NCBI RefSeq assembly: GCF_002288925.2
Contig: NW_022098076.1
Location: forward strand, 69,633,004-69,697,003
Length of the DNA: 64,000 nt
From: Delphinapterus leucas
Taxonomy: Eukaryota; Chordata; Mammalia; Artiodactyla; Monodontidae
Reading direction: 5' to 3'
Numbering within the stretch: the first letter of the stretch is position 1; every line of letters starts with the position of its first letter. A program made the translations under genes and the position numbers. The notes beneath the pieces were generated by a model that did not search any database, had not been told where the DNA came from, and worked only from the letters and a program-made list of their open reading frames with translations. Shown here piece by piece: positions 46,392-59,900 of this stretch.

Positions 46392-47695
46392 TTTTAAAAA
46401 GCAAAGTTAAAAAGAAAGACAAATGCTACTTAAAGATTAAGAGAAAATGTTTGACAAACATAATTTCAACAGTGGTTACAGCTTACAAGCCTTCTGTCAT
46501 TTGGCAGTTAAAAATCTGCTTGTTGGGAAGATGCAAGAAGTGAGGAGAAAAGAGAAGGAAAAAATGCTTAGCGACCTCGTTTTCGTAATCCCATTCTTCT
46601 GGCCCAGCTTCTGGTTCAAGGGTGTAAATGAGTAACAGATGTGTGACTCGGATATCTTCCAGCATTAAGGAGAGTGTGGTGCTCAACAAAGATTCCAGAC
46701 AGCAGTTCCTCCGGTCTGCCAAAAATGTCTACCAGGGACAGTCCAAAAATGAGAAGATCGTTTCAACACACACAACCAAAAAGGCGATATAAGATAAAAG
46801 AAAGCTATTGCAATGCTCAAACCAAGGGAATGAAAAATTCACCTTTTGGAGGCTAGTGTAATTACAGATAAGTTCTGTCTTTTCTTTAGTGAGATCATAA
46901 TATGAGTCATCTGTCTGTTGTGCATATTTTGAACTTCACAGGTCTTATAAATTAGTATGGAGAATCCATTACGGGAGGCTACAGATGAGGTTTTGAATTT
47001 TAAAAGTGTTATTTTCTTTTTCTGAAATAAGAAAATAGCACCCACAAAACGAACGTTTATCTGTTTTTTAAAGAGATGTGATGATGAGTTTCTGCCCGAT
47101 GTTATCGTTTCATAATTACAGCATTTTATTCTGTTTTGTTTCCATAGTTGCTTGCCATAATGATTGAAGAGAGGAAGGAGGTTAGTGGAGTAATGTTGCA
47201 GCAATAAAGGCCACCTTGTGTAAGGTCACTACACTTGTTTCTCAGTATAAGACCCTTCCAGCAACAAGAGTATGGTTGTTGGAAGAGCTGGACTCAGTAG
47301 TTGGAGAAAAATCACTTCCTACAAGTTGTTGGATACGGTCTTGTACATAGAAATTGAGTAGCTTTTTGTTAAAATGTCTACTGGAGGCATATTGCTTCCT
47401 AGGATTCATTTACTGTGAGTTTTTTGTTCTGTCTTAAGGAAAAAACAAAATAAAACAAATAAAATGAGCCATAAAATATGTTGGTCTTTCAACAGTTTTT
47501 TGGAACCCCAAAATGTACTACAATATTTTCTTTATCAGCAGAAATTTCTTTTAAGTTGTGAAATTAATTGAAGTAACTTTTTTAACATCAGCAGAGTCAT
47601 TTCCAAAAGGGTTTTAAATTTCACCAATTGAAATCAACAATTTAAGGAGGTCTTACAGCTTCTGGAAAGCTTAACTCTTGCAAAATTATGATTCT
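46392..47695. other. Non-coding stretch, nothing recognised
   Basis: A 121-codon antisense frame at 46839-47204 shows no domain, and I treat it as chance. Confidence 0.4.
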
Positions 47696-47905
47696 CAAGA
47701 AAAGTACCAGAATTTATTGAGTATTCTCTATGTGACTAGCACTTTAAGAGTGCTGTTTCACTGAGTTCTCACAAACACTTTCTGAAAAGTCTTAGTTACA
47801 ATTTACAAATGAGAAAATGGAGGTCAAGAGTAATTAACATGTTCTCAAGATCACAGAGCTGTGAAGATATGGTTTCATGCCTGAACTTGACTCCAAAGCC
47901 AAGAA
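47696..47905 (-). mobile_element. MIR-like fragment
   Basis: 'tttattgagtattctctatg', 'cactgagttctcacaaacac', 'tttacaaatgagaaaatgga' and 'tcaagatcacagagctgtga' keep the order of antisense MIR. Confidence 0.65.
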
Positions 47906-48025
47906 TAAATATGTACATATGCACATATATAAACACGTTATATATACATCTTTAGATATATATAATTTGCCTATTACATATAACATATATATGTGTATGT
48001 AAAATATGTATAATAAATATATATA
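47906..48025. repeat. AT-rich tata low-complexity block
   Basis: Runs of tatata/acatat words with little other content. Confidence 0.75.
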
Positions 48026-49100
48026 TTTGATTTAAAGTAATAGACTGATCTAGCATTCAAATTTAGCCCAAATTAGAAGTGTTTTAGCTGGAAGGTCTAA
48101 ATTTCTTAGGGCATGAGCCATGCCTTGTACTTTTCCACCCAGCCCAGTGCCCAGAAGTGAACCCGCAATTGGCAATCATTGTCTGACTGAGTGGAAAATC
48201 CTTAGAAATTGAGTTTCTCATTGATTAACATTTTCCTGATGTTCAACCAGAGGAGGCAGTTGTGTTAAAACATGCTAGTGGCTCAACATTTTGAGACGTA
48301 TCTCATAAGGTCTCTACATCAATTTAGACATGGTCTTCCAAGAAAAAAATATGAATACATTCAGAGTTTGGCTCTATCAGTACCGACTGTGTTCTCACTT
48401 CTGTCACAGGAGTTTGCTGTTGTCCAAAATGGAAAATAGATCAGGTGCCCAGAGTTCAGATGACTTAATAAACTATATCTCAAATATCAGGGTTTGTGTG
48501 TGTGTGTGTGTGTGTGTTATTTTGTCTCAGCCTTTCTTCTCTTTTGTCAAAGTAATATTTTATTTTATTTTGTTTTGTTTGTTTATTTTGTAGAACACAG
48601 AGTAGTTTATGATTGCCAAAATGAGTTATGAACATTTTATCATAAACACTAAGGGTAACTTCTGCTTCTCACCTCCTCCACCTTTCCAACAAACAGAATG
48701 ATAACTGCAAAATTACATTCCAAATTACTTTAAAGGAAATCCATCATCCAGAAGATTTATTTTGAGGTGAGAGACTGAAAATTTCTCAATTTGAAAGGCC
48801 AATATGAACGAATGATCTATGTTACCAGAAAGAACTGTCAGTATGTGGTGCTTGCAGATGTTATCATGTGCTAAGACTACAAAGATTAGTAAGATATGGC
48901 TTTCCATACTTAAGGAGTTTTGTGTTATTGTGATGTGACCAGGTAAAGCAGTTTTTAAAATTTTGAACCTCAATTCACTTCTGCATTTTAGAAATCCTTT
49001 ATTTTTCTCTCTCTAAAATATCTCTACTGTTACAGTTTGTAGGGGAATCAGATACAACAGTTACTTGTTCAATAATGGCTTGTATGCTATATAGCTTAAG
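48026..49100. other. Non-coding stretch with (TG)n
   Basis: No gene. A TG microsatellite lies at 48493-48518 and a TTTTA-rich patch at 48550-48590. Confidence 0.45.
48493..48518. repeat. (TG)n microsatellite
   Basis: About 12 TG units following 'ggtt'. Confidence 0.9.
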
Positions 49101-49104
49101 GAAG

Positions 49105-49215
49105 AAAAGGATAAGGATAGATCTACTCTGCTTCTGTCACCAATCAGCAAAGGGACCTGCACAGGTCATTTTAACTTTACTGAGTCTCAGGTTTCTCATG
49201 TTAAATTGTTTCTGT
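49105..49215 (+). mobile_element. MIR fragment, sense
   Basis: 'cctgcacaggtcattttaac' and 'tttactgagtctcaggtttc' match MIR 'accttgggcaagttacttaacctctctgtgcctcagtttcc' in the sense direction. Confidence 0.6.
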
Positions 49216-50290
49216 GCATGAACCAGAGGTCTGCAATTAAATGTATAATGTACATGATGCACTTAGCTAAGTACCTGTTACGTATGTAATAAAGGACTTA
49301 TATTTCAAGTCAGTTAACTCAGTTAATTAAGTGGTCTTAAGCAATTTATCTGTCTCTGTGTGTTACACAAGGTACTGTGGGATACTGGATCCAATATATC
49401 AGAACGGTGTTTGATTCTTAGCATCGCTACTGCCAAGATCAATGACTTTGCTCATATTACTTCTAGGAACCTCATACTACCTACCTGAAGAATGATGATA
49501 AAAATATGGGTGTTTATAATAAAACTAATTGTATTTTTCTTCTTACTTAAAGCTCTGAACATATTATTTTTAAAGGCTTCCTAGCACATATACACTTTAT
49601 TGCATGGACTTTTTGGACACAGTGATTACCATTTTTTGTGTGATGGAACAAACCAATGTTGTGTTGGAGGTAACCACTGGTCCTCAAATGTTTCATACAA
49701 TGTTCAGTACATGCTAGTCTCTACACTCTTCTTCCTCGTCCTTTCCTTTCTCAAATGTGTTAGCCTCTCTAAAATGTATGCTACTCGCACTGCAAGGTTG
49801 CAGTAATGAATGTCTATATAGATGAAAATATATAGAAAAAAAGCTATTTCCCCTTCAGTTCAAAACCCTAACCTGAAGTTGTAACGCAAAGTATTCAGTC
49901 TTTATGACCAGAATGAAGTTTCCTCAATGTTACCAATATGCTATTTATATCCCCCCAAATGTATCAAGTTGTATCTGCTTTTAAAATGCCATCACTGATT
50001 AATTTCTAGGATATTCTTCAATACTGACTGTAACTGGACTCTTTGATGTCTCTCTTCTCTCTCCTCCCCAGACAGCATTTCTCTCATCGGGCATAGAGGC
50101 AATGGAGATTTAAAACTATAAGAAACAATTCTGAAGAAACTGCTTGACATTCATTTTCACACTGCAGAGATCACAAAATTCTCCTGTCTTTTAGTAGAGG
50201 TTGTAGTATCTTATGCCTAGGGACACTTGAGTATCCTGTTGTGGCTTGGCATTAAAACAAATTCATTGATGTTCTTCTGTAGGACTACAG
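49216..50290. other. Non-coding stretch, one weak MIR-like piece
   Basis: 49385-49515 may be a second MIR in sense direction. Otherwise nothing is recognised. Confidence 0.35.
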
Positions 50291-50575
50291 GCTGGCCTTT
50301 TGTTTATTATTATTATATTTTATTTGTATAGATATCCCGCCATACTCTGTGCTATAAATAGTAATGTTTTTATTGTTAGTACTGTACACTTAATAAAGCT
50401 GCAGTTTTCCTGGCTATTAAGTGCACTGACAATCAATGCAAGGCTGCAGGCAGTGTGTTTATGTGCTGAGCTTTTGATTAGTGAAGCCCTAAGAGGTTGG
50501 GCTGTCAAAATTAAATACACTGCTCAGACATAAAGCCACATTCTCTTCTTGGTTTGACCAAATGAGAGTTTTACA
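50291..50575. other. Candidate conserved non-coding element
   Basis: Unique sequence, stop-poor on both strands (77 and 66 codons open) without coding character. The text is dense in AT-rich factor-like words: 'gctataaatagtaatg' (also MEF2/TATA-like), 'ctattaagtgcactgacaat' and 'gtcaaaattaaatacactgc'. No repeat family recognised. Composition only. Confidence 0.25.
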
Positions 50576-51565
50576 GGCTGAGCCCTGACCTAGTTTTGCT
50601 TATAAAGTAAAGAATATTTGGTCACCTTTAAGCAATAAGGTTAGACATTTATTTAGGAAAAAATAGCATGAGAAAATTACTCATGTCTGCTTTTTCTCAG
50701 GATTTAGTTTGTTTTTGATAAAGTTTCCTTCTTTTGAAGTACCCTAGTAGCTTTTGGAAAGCTTTTTGCTTTCCACCAAACTTAAGATAAAATACACATA
50801 TATGTTTGGTGTTTTTGGTAGATACTTCCAATTTACTCAGATAATTTCCTTGGATTAAATATGACTGATAACTTGTGTTTTTCTCTCCATTTTTTTCTTC
50901 TTCCATGAACTAAACAACACTCTTCTGTGACATTTGACTTCATGTCCTGACCCACTGGATGTTTAATTTTGTCCAGTGATAATGGCAGATCAATGACCTT
51001 TGATGATTGGAATGGGAAAAGAATTTTCATTTAGCAAATGACTTCAGGCAACTTTTTCTTTTATTATCCAGGATCAAATCTATTTACAAATGTAAAGGTG
51101 AACTATTATTTTAACAACTCTCAAGTTATCCAGAGTTTTTATGGTCCTTTTCCTCAAAGTATCATTTAGACAATAGATTAATAAAACTCAAAGTCCTTGC
51201 TTCTTCACACCTCATAATAAATGAATATGTAAAACTTAATGCATACTTAATTCCAACAACTTTGTTTATCAAACATGGATTTGAATCAAATGAATCATTT
51301 TGTCACATAAGTCCATATTTTAATAATAGAAATACTGTTGAAGTTCTTATTTTCCTCTTATTGTTATAACTCTTAAAATACTTTCATACTCATCATCTCA
51401 GATTTACAGGAAGTTACTTATATAGCCTAGTGATTTGCTGAGGACAAACCTTGCTCAGAACAGGCACTAAACAAATATTTGGTAAACAATAATCTTATAA
51501 TAACAAAAGCTATTGGTGTGTACTGTTTTGTAATCTTTTCTTTATAGAGTTTGATGTTACAACTA
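50576..51565. other. Non-coding stretch, nothing recognised
   Basis: AT-rich with chance antisense frames. Confidence 0.4.
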
Positions 51566-51569
51566 AAAA

Positions 51570-54197
51570 TGATAGATATTGGACTTCTGGTTTCCATTTA
51601 GGGAGGTTGAGGGTTAGAAAGGGCATGGTTCCAAACCATACAAGAAATAAAATAACCTGACAAATATCATGTTCATGACTTTTCTTGAACCCATGAAGTT
51701 TGAAGTTACAGCATAATCAACTGGTTCAAAATATAAAGAGAGACAACCACTTGCAGGGAGAGGTGAAGCATAAATTCTTGCTTACCTGGGCAAGGCACAG
51801 TCAGACACTGGTATGCAGAGTTCAGCTAGGATGACTGACAAATTGATGGAGGACAGTCAAACATGCACTGCAAATATAGCTGCAAAAAAGGAATTGTTTA
51901 CACCCTGTTACAGACTTTTCCTGCATGAAATCCATCAGATGATCACAACCGCACATACAAAAGAAAAGTGGTCTAAGAAAGCTTCCCTTATAGTGAAAAG
52001 TTGAGAAAAGGGATCAGTTGTGAAAAGGGCACAGAACCACACTGAAACACTTTCAGTTTTATTTCCCTAAGGAATAAAATTCTTAATCTGTTCAGAGAGG
52101 GGTAAACAAATGCTATTGTCCTAAGAGCACTGGAGAAAATCTGTTGCAACTAGGAAAGGAGAATAGGAGAAAAACTCCCTATCACTGGAAGACAGATAGG
52201 AATATCTGCTAGGTCAGTGGAGGAAAGGAACACTGAGGAAACTAAACCCTCAAGATACATAGGACATGATAGCTTCCTGAGGTTTTATCAGAACAACATA
52301 GAATTCTCTCCCATTCCCTTCTGCCAGGATAACATCAAGTAACAGGTGACTTGGATGAAACAGACCCTCCCTGAAGTACAGTGCAAAGGATAGATTAAAG
52401 CTGACTGTGGAGCAGATACTTAAAAAACAAACAAATGAAAACAAAACAAAACAAGTCACCAGCCTTAAAATAAAGTATTGCTAAGATTATTTGAAATCTG
52501 TAAAGTGCTGAATGTAAACATAGGCAGCCTACCTTCTAATTCGATTAACTGAAATTCCTGCATTGAAGGCCTATCTGAAATAAAGGTAAACCCATTCTTC
52601 AGGAAAAAAAAAGTAGTCTTGTCTTGGTCTTTATTGCCCCTCACAGATGTCTAGCTATCAATAAAAAATATGACACACAACATGGCAATAAGAAAACAAC
52701 ACAATTCAGACACAAAGCATCCATTGGCACTAAGCCCAGATGTGAAAGATATTGGAACTATCTCAAAAGTCATATGAGGTAATTATGATTCACTATGAAT
52801 AATATGGTAAAGTCCCTGGTGGTAATAAGCAAAATCAGAAGAGAGATAAAAAAAACTATAAGAAAAAAACCAAAGGAAAGTTCTAGAAATGAGAAATATA
52901 TCAACAATGGTGAACAGTGCCTTTGAAGGGCTCATCAACAGATTCCACACAGCTGAGGAACAAATCAGTGAATAGGAAGACAAATCTATAGGAATTACAC
53001 AAACTGAAACAAAGAGAAAAAAGAGTAGGAAAGACAAAACAAAACACAACAAAACAAAACCAGAGCCTCCAAGAGCTCTGGAACAGTATCAAATGATCAG
53101 TAATTCATGTAAATAGAATTCTAGAATGTTATAAGAGAATGAGACAGAGGAAATATTTGAATAATTATTGGTTAAGAATTTCCCAAGATTATGAATAAAC
53201 CCCAAAGCACTGATAAAAGAATGCCACTCAGGATAACCACTGAACTAAAATAAAATTAAATAAAATTAAATTAAATTAAAAGGTAAAGTAAAATAAAATA
53301 AATAGAAGATAAAAGAAACCACACCTGGAAACAAAGAACACAGGGAAATTCTTAAAAGCAGCCAGAGAAAAAAGAACATCACATGCAGAGGAACACAGAT
53401 GAGAATTATAACAACTATTTCTCTTTAGAAAACATGTAAGTTGGAAGACAATGGAGTGAGGTCTTTAAAGTGCTAAAGAAAGAAAAAAAAAAGTCAATTC
53501 AGTATTTTATACCCAGTAAAATTTTCTTTCCAAAATAAAGTAGAAATAATTTCAGACAAACAAAAGTTGTGATATTTTAAAGCCAGCAGATCTGCTCTAT
53601 AAGAAGTGTTAAAGGGATTATTTAGAAAGTGAAATATGTTACCAGAATCTTATATATATATACAAAGAAATAAAAGAGTGCTGTAAATAAAATAAATGGG
53701 GTAAACAAAGTCATTTTTTCCTATTTTTAATTGCTCAAAAATAAATAAAAAATTGTTGGAATTAATTATGTGATTATAGCATATGTAAAGTTAGATACAT
53801 TGCAAAAATAGCACAATGATGCCAGGAAGGAATTGGAAATATACTGCTGTATGATTCTTATGCTATGCAAAAAGTAGTACAATATAATTTATAGGTAGAT
53901 TCTGATTAATTAAAGATGTACATTGAAATCCTGGTGTATCCTCTTAAATTTTTTAAAAAGAGGTATATATATTAAGTCTATAGAAGAGGTAAAATGGAAA
54001 TGCTCAATCCATCTAAGAAAGGCAGCAGACAAAGAGTTTAAAGAAACAAAGAATAGATGAAATAATGAAAAGATATGACAAGGTTGTAGATTTTAATCTT
54101 ATCAATATTCACAATAAATATGACTGGTCTAAACACACCAGTTAAAATATAGGGATTGTTTGATTGGATGAAAAACAAGACCCAATTACATGCTGTT
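51570..54197 (+). mobile_element. Ancient L1M: 5' region, ORF1 remnant and linker
   Basis: Plus-strand L1 fossil. The ORF1 coiled-coil/RRM region is seen at 52950-53230 ('acacaaactgaaacaaagag', then 'gagacagaggaaatatttga'). The ORF1 C-terminal part is at 53340-53630 ('cagccagagaaaaaagaaca', 'tttatacccagtaaaatttt', 'tttcagacaaacaaaagttg'). The linker to ORF2 follows, with the start of the endonuclease frame near 54110-54195 ('gactggtctaaacacaccag', 'aacaagacccaattacatgc'). No open frame remains. The 5' limit is uncertain. Confidence 0.7.
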
Positions 54198-54813
54198 TTT
54201 TTAGTAAAGAATTTGGCCCTGCCCAAGAAATGGTCTGGCCTTTCCCTCAGTTTCTGAGAGATAAACTCTGTCATACTTGATAAGAGTGTCTTTGTTTATA
54301 TTAGGGGCTAGCCACAACAGAAAGGCCAGCCAGGGGTTTAGGTGAGGGGCTTTGGTAATTTGATATCAGTTGACCTAGAGCCTGAGTTCAATCACATCGT
54401 TAATCAATCAATCATGTTTATGTAAGGACACCCCAGTTAAATACCCAGACATTGAAACTAGGATGAACTTCCTTGGTTGGCAATACTCCATGTATATTGT
54501 TACACATTGATGCCAGAAAGGTAACACATGTTCACTCCATGGGAGAGGCAATAAATGCTCTGTATTTGGAACCTTCCAGTCTCTGCCCTGAGCATTTATT
54601 CCTTTGCTGAATTTGATCTATATCTTTTCCCTGTAATAAGCTGTAACCACAAGTATAATAGCAGTCAGTAAGTTCTATGAATGCTTCTAGTAAATTATTA
54701 AATTTGAGGGAGGTATTGGGAACCTCCTGAACTTGCTGTTGGTATCAGAAGTGAGGGCTGTGTTATGGAGGATTGTGCCCTCAGACTTCACAGATTGGCT
54801 GATTCTGGGGAGT
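54198..54813. mobile_element. About 0.6 kb insertion in L1M, LTR-like
   Basis: The L1M reading is broken after 'acatgctg' and resumes at 'ttgtctacagaaaacccact', so the block between is a later insertion. It has AATAAA at 54550 followed by 'tgctctgtatttggaacctt', then 'tgtaataagctgtaaccaca', 'atgaatgcttctagtaaatt' and 'ttggtatcagaagtgagggc'. This pattern (polyadenylation signal and R/U5-like end) is typical of old retroviral solo LTRs. The ends are not clean, but the junctions suggest gctgt/gttgt as a 5 bp duplication with one mismatch. The family was not identified, and no viral genes are present. Confidence 0.5.
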
Positions 54814-55120
54814 TGTCTACAGAAAACCCACTTTAAACATGGAGACATAGATAAGTTAGAAGTGAAAGTATGAAAAAAGATATACCATGACAACATTAAA
54901 CAAAAGAAATTTGGAGTAACTCTATTAGTATCAGACAAAGTAGACTTCAAATAGGAGATATTAGAAATAAAGAAAACATTACACAGTGACAAGGGGTTCA
55001 ATTATCTGAAAATACATTAACATTCCTTAATGTGTATGCACCTAATAGAAAATATTCTAAATTCATGAAGCAAAATATGAATTAAAATTAGAAATAAATA
55101 AATCTACAAGTTTAGTTGAG
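54814..55120 (+). mobile_element. Ancient L1M continuation, endonuclease region
   Basis: Resumes the L1 ORF2 endonuclease sequence: 'ctacagaaaacccactttaa', 'tctattagtatcagacaaag' and 'aatgtgtatgcacctaatag', then 'aattcatgaagcaaaatatg'. Same orientation as 51570-54197 and evidently one element before the insertion. Confidence 0.75.
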
Positions 55121-57900
55121 GATTTAAATACTCTTCTTCAAGTGATCACTTACTTTTATCCAAAAAATATATTCAAACAATACAATTCTAATCAAATACT
55201 AGTATGGTTTTGGGGTTTAGTGAGCAACATGAATCAAAAAGTCATCTACTAGCATAAATAGGAAAGAATAGCAAAGGAAATCATGCAACTGAAGAACAAT
55301 TAAGTGGGAGGAGAGGAATGATTACTCTGCTAGTTATTAAATAAATTCTAGATTTCTAGAATAAAGAGAGCATGAGAAAACTGGTGTGAGAAAAGACAGG
55401 TCATGGAAATAGACTAGAAAGTCAAGAAAGAGGTTAATTACATATATTGTATGTATTTATGATCTGATAGTCCTACTATTTAACATAAATGAGAACAAAG
55501 AATATAATGTTAAATGATGCTGAGATAATGGTTAACTTTTTTGAGATGATTTTTTCAAAAAGGATTCTAACTTCACTTCTTATAACAAAATTAATTCTAG
55601 ATGCTTTAATACTATAAGTTCTTAAAAATAAGTTTAAAGTTCATTTCATCTTAAAAGGGGCTAGGGCTACATAATTATAACCCACAAGGCTGAATTCTTA
55701 AACAAAAAAGAAGTGATATAATTGACTTAAAACATAGCACTACGTTAACAAATACTTTTACTGATCAGAACATTTTACTAATAATACTCTAAGGAAAATA
55801 AAATCATGTGGGTAAAATAGTTGTGACATATATTAAAAGGGTTGACTATATTTTCCTATTATATCAAAAATTTTTACAAATCAAAATAGCAGCAATAAAT
55901 CTAATTCCTATCTAATCTTTTTGTAAATATAATAATAACACATCCTCTGGCAAATACATTGGTGATATTTACAGTGAGTGAGTCTGTGGAATGTTTTAGC
56001 AGGATGTACTTAGTCTAGGAATAATTAGGGGAATCAAATCTAGAATCTATGCACTTATGGGGCACAACTCTCTAGAAAATATCACAGAAGTCATATAATT
56101 GAGTATCAAAGTGGCAGTGTTTCAGAGCCAGAATAGCTTCCCATAGTGTAAGTAATGTCCTGGTGGCTTAATTTAGAGACGTCATATATTAGATCTGTCT
56201 GAAAGCACAATGTAATACAACAAAGAGTGACCTGAGGAGTGGCATTGATAGTACAGACTTCTTTGTGCTTTTTCAGTGCCTTGCAGTTACCTGTATCCTT
56301 GATATTATTAATGAAGCTTAATACTAGATAGAATCACTGACTTGTGGGTGTCTGAATTAACAATCACACACCTCAGAGGGAAGAGTAAGAACATGAATAG
56401 AAATTTAACAACAACCAAAAAGATTCAAGATTTACATGCCAATGTTGGTTCCCAAACTGGCTCTCTGAGCATAAGTCCAAAGTTCCCTGGTAGCCGCTCT
56501 AGCCTGTAATTCAGTGAAACTCTGTCTATATTCCACAGCAAGAGTTTACTCTTCTTGAAGACCAAGGCTTCTAACTGTACAAATCTTAGAATTATGGAGA
56601 TGGGAGGCTCAGTGTCCCCCAGGGGATCACTGCAGGTGATAATGAGTGGGGTCACTCCTTCTTTCACCCCAATCCTGGAACCACCTGTTTCATTGTGGAC
56701 TCTCCAAAAAGCAGATGCTAAGACTGAACCAGATTTGCAGGAGATTTATGGGGTAAAGCCTTGTGGAAGATAAAGAGAACAGGAGCAGGAGTAGGCAAAG
56801 TGAGACCCCACATCTCAGCAGTAAGTGAGCACAGGAAGGTTTCGATAGGAAGAGCCTCAGAATTCAGTGTTGAGCAGAGAATTTTAGGCAGGCTGATAGC
56901 GAGGTCCCTAGCTAAAATTGTGGGTTAGATGAATCCTATATCCTGTAGGAATTCTCAGGTGGGTGGGAGTTCTACTACTCTCCTTTACCCCTGCCATTGC
57001 TCAGTCATTGACTGGGAGTGGTCTGGCCTGAACATTGTGGTGGGTTCAAGATTGTAGCATTTGGAGGCTGTCGATAACCTGTGCTTCCTAGGTAGCTTCT
57101 CTTAAAAGGAGATCCGAGCAGTCTACTTCTATGACTGCTGCAAAAAATTCTGGGTTAATCCAGAAGAAGGAAAAATGTCCTTAAATATGTACAATTTGAC
57201 TGATAGAGGGAAGGAGACAATTGGAGATACATTCACATTTTGTGCAAGATTCTAAACTTGGAAGTTTTAATCCCTACTCCACTGTGTTGGTTGTGCTTTG
57301 AAATACACTTGGCAAGCAAAAGATGTTAAGGTCTTCTGTGTCAGACACATATATAAAAATGTGTGAGATAGCCTGAGGGTGCTAAAGTTATCTTTATTAA
57401 TAGTTGTATTCTCTTTGTGTAAAGTATTTTATTATCAAAGTCAATATTCAAATGTAAATATTTAGAATAAAATTTTACTCTTCTGTAGATATTTTTTTCA
57501 CTTTAAAGATATTTAGTGATATTTGCTACGGGGATATTCTTTAGCATTTTCATATTTTATAGACAATTAACATCTACCAAAAATACCACTAACCATAATT
57601 GTCAATGTTTTTACAAATATTTTATTTCATTTTATTTTGTTTTGTTTTATTTTACTTGTCAGTAGAGAGGCTACCAAAATGTTATAAAAATTGTGTGCGA
57701 GCTTGACATGTTATATATATTGACTGATTGATATTTGCACTTGGATGTATTTATATGCGATGAAGTCAAGAATGTTTTAGTATTAGTGTGCTGACACTAA
57801 TCTAAGAGCCACTCATAACTGAATTCTTATAGACCCAGCATCCTTAGAAATTTCACTCACTCCCAACCAACCCTGATGAACTGTCATAATAATTGATTGT
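55121..57900. other. Non-coding stretch, mostly unrecognised
   Basis: The first few hundred bases may still be L1M. 56660-57110 has repeat-like text ('gcaggagatttatggggtaa') that I cannot assign. The TTTTA-rich patch at 57620-57655 is low complexity. No gene. Confidence 0.35.
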
Positions 57901-57929
57901 ATTAACAGAAATAAATAGCCCAAATTTGG

Positions 57930-58165
57930 CTCACTTTTAAAACAACCCTGTTTCAACTGACACAGATGAGGAATAAGGTTATTTCACATTGCCCTAGCCA
58001 GGTCAAGGCTCAAGGAAAGCCTTGGCTTGTGCCTTTAATTTGATCCTGCTGACAAGTGGATGAATCAGCTTTGTCAGTCTCTTTCTGTTTGGCATGGATA
58101 CCAATTACCTTGCTTCACTTTCCTGTTTCTCCTAATGTGAAGGGGTTTTTGGCAGAATACTGCTT
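57930..58165. other. Candidate conserved non-coding element
   Basis: Complex unique text ('tgcctttaatttgatcctgc', 'tgacaagtggatgaatcagc', 'tttgtcagtctctttctgtt') with no repeat character or coding frame. Flagged by appearance alone. Confidence 0.22.
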
Positions 58166-58679
58166 ACTTTTACAGTTACAGAAGTTACACTGTTTAAAGA
58201 GGGAACAGTAATTACATGCCATTAAACTCAGAAGGCCATCGGCATAGATGAACATTCTGAAGAGGACACAGCCTTCAATTTCAGTACAGGATGATTACCA
58301 GAGCATTTTAGTAGAACATGGATAAATGAGAGGAAGGAGTAACTCTGGAAATATGCTAAGGCAGCAGAGCCATGAAAATGTAGTTAGACATGGCAGTGAC
58401 TACATTGATTATGCCAGGAATGATTTAGCAGAGGTGTTTCACACTTACCATTAAACAAAGAGCCATAATGGGGTTTAAAATGTACTCAGTTTCTACTTGC
58501 TGTATCTAGCTTAAACCACAAAGGTGTCACTTACATTATTTCTTCGTGTTGGTTTGTGGGAAAATCCCTAGCTTTTTGTGATAGGACTGTTTTTCCTCTT
58601 GGCTCTGGATTCAGCAGTTGCAGAACTTTCTGTTTTCTTCTTTGCTAACCAATGACTCTCTTTTGGTTAAAACACATCT

Positions 58680-58770
58680 TAAAATTTACCCCCTCCAGGA
58701 AGCTTTCCTGATGAACTGCATTCAATTACTTCCCTTCAGTATCTTCCCTTTGTAAGCACTGCTTTAAATT
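58680..58770 (+). mobile_element. L2-like fragment
   Basis: 'ccccctccaggaagctttcc' and the following 'tgatgaactgcattcaa' match the L2 'cctcctccaggaagccttccctga' motif. Confidence 0.6.
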
Positions 58771-59891
58771 ATATTCCTGATATGTTGGTTTGAAAGGCTT
58801 AAAATATGTAAGTACATATATATCTTAAACCTTCAAACCAATGTGGATAGTAATGTAATATATATTTAGATCGTGATAGAGTATAATTGCCTTCATAACT
58901 GGATCATTAACTCTGACTAAACTAGAATTCTTTTATTTCTTTTATACACCTTCATAAGCATTGTGTTGTTTTGAATACAATGTCCGAAAGTCAGGTGACA
59001 AACCCCATGGATTCAGTAGGAGGTATTTATTTCTGACACAAACGAAAGACATCTGAATACCCAATGTAGGTTGGTCATTTTCCCACTGCTTTGAGAAGGA
59101 AGGGTTATGCATATATATAATATAAATTTTCTTTTTAATTTTCTTACCACAAGGAAAGAGTTAAACTTATGCTTCTTCTCACATTTTGTGGTATTTGTCA
59201 TGGAGCTTCAAGCAAACCATTGTCTGTTATTCTGATCATATTACCAGATAAACTTATGAGATTTACATAATTTACCAACATCCGTCATGCATAGGTAGTC
59301 TTATTAAACCATGTACACTGTGACCATTTATTGGACAAAATGGAGAATAACTTTTTTCACTAGCATAAAAAATTTGCCACAAATTACATTTTTTTCTAGA
59401 TTTTTTTCAGGACTTCTAAAATGATTTTTAAAGAACATATGTACAGAACATTTTATTTTCCAGAGTAGATTAAACAACAACAACAGTTATGTAGGAAAAT
59501 GATTGGGGATGTTGAATGTAAAGGAGATGAAGTGCCCAATATATACTAAGAAGTATAAAGAAAATATTCTCCATTTATGAAAATGGTGATCAAAGAAAAT
59601 GTCACGTCTGTGACATACAGGAAAATGGCACAACTGGCTTAAAATGTAAAGTTTTGAAGCTAAATGAAAAGAGAAAAGATAAAGTTTTATTCAAATACCC
59701 AGGGTATTGTTTATCTTGTAAATGATAATTGCAAAATTATTCTCTTTATTTAAAGCAAAGAAAACATGAGCACATATCTTTAGAGCTACATAAAGCAATG
59801 ATCAGAGCTGATAGACCTGTGGGGTTTAGGTACAGATTTGCACAAGGCAATGGTCTGAGTTCACTGAATTGTTGAGACACTCCCTATTTTT
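58771..59891. other. AT-rich non-coding stretch
   Basis: Nothing recognised. Confidence 0.45.
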
Positions 59892-59900
59892 GATTCATTA

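Noticed and set aside
46839..47204. 121-codon minus-strand frame as a gene
   Set aside because: Same reasons. It is not repeated elsewhere and has no domain-like features.
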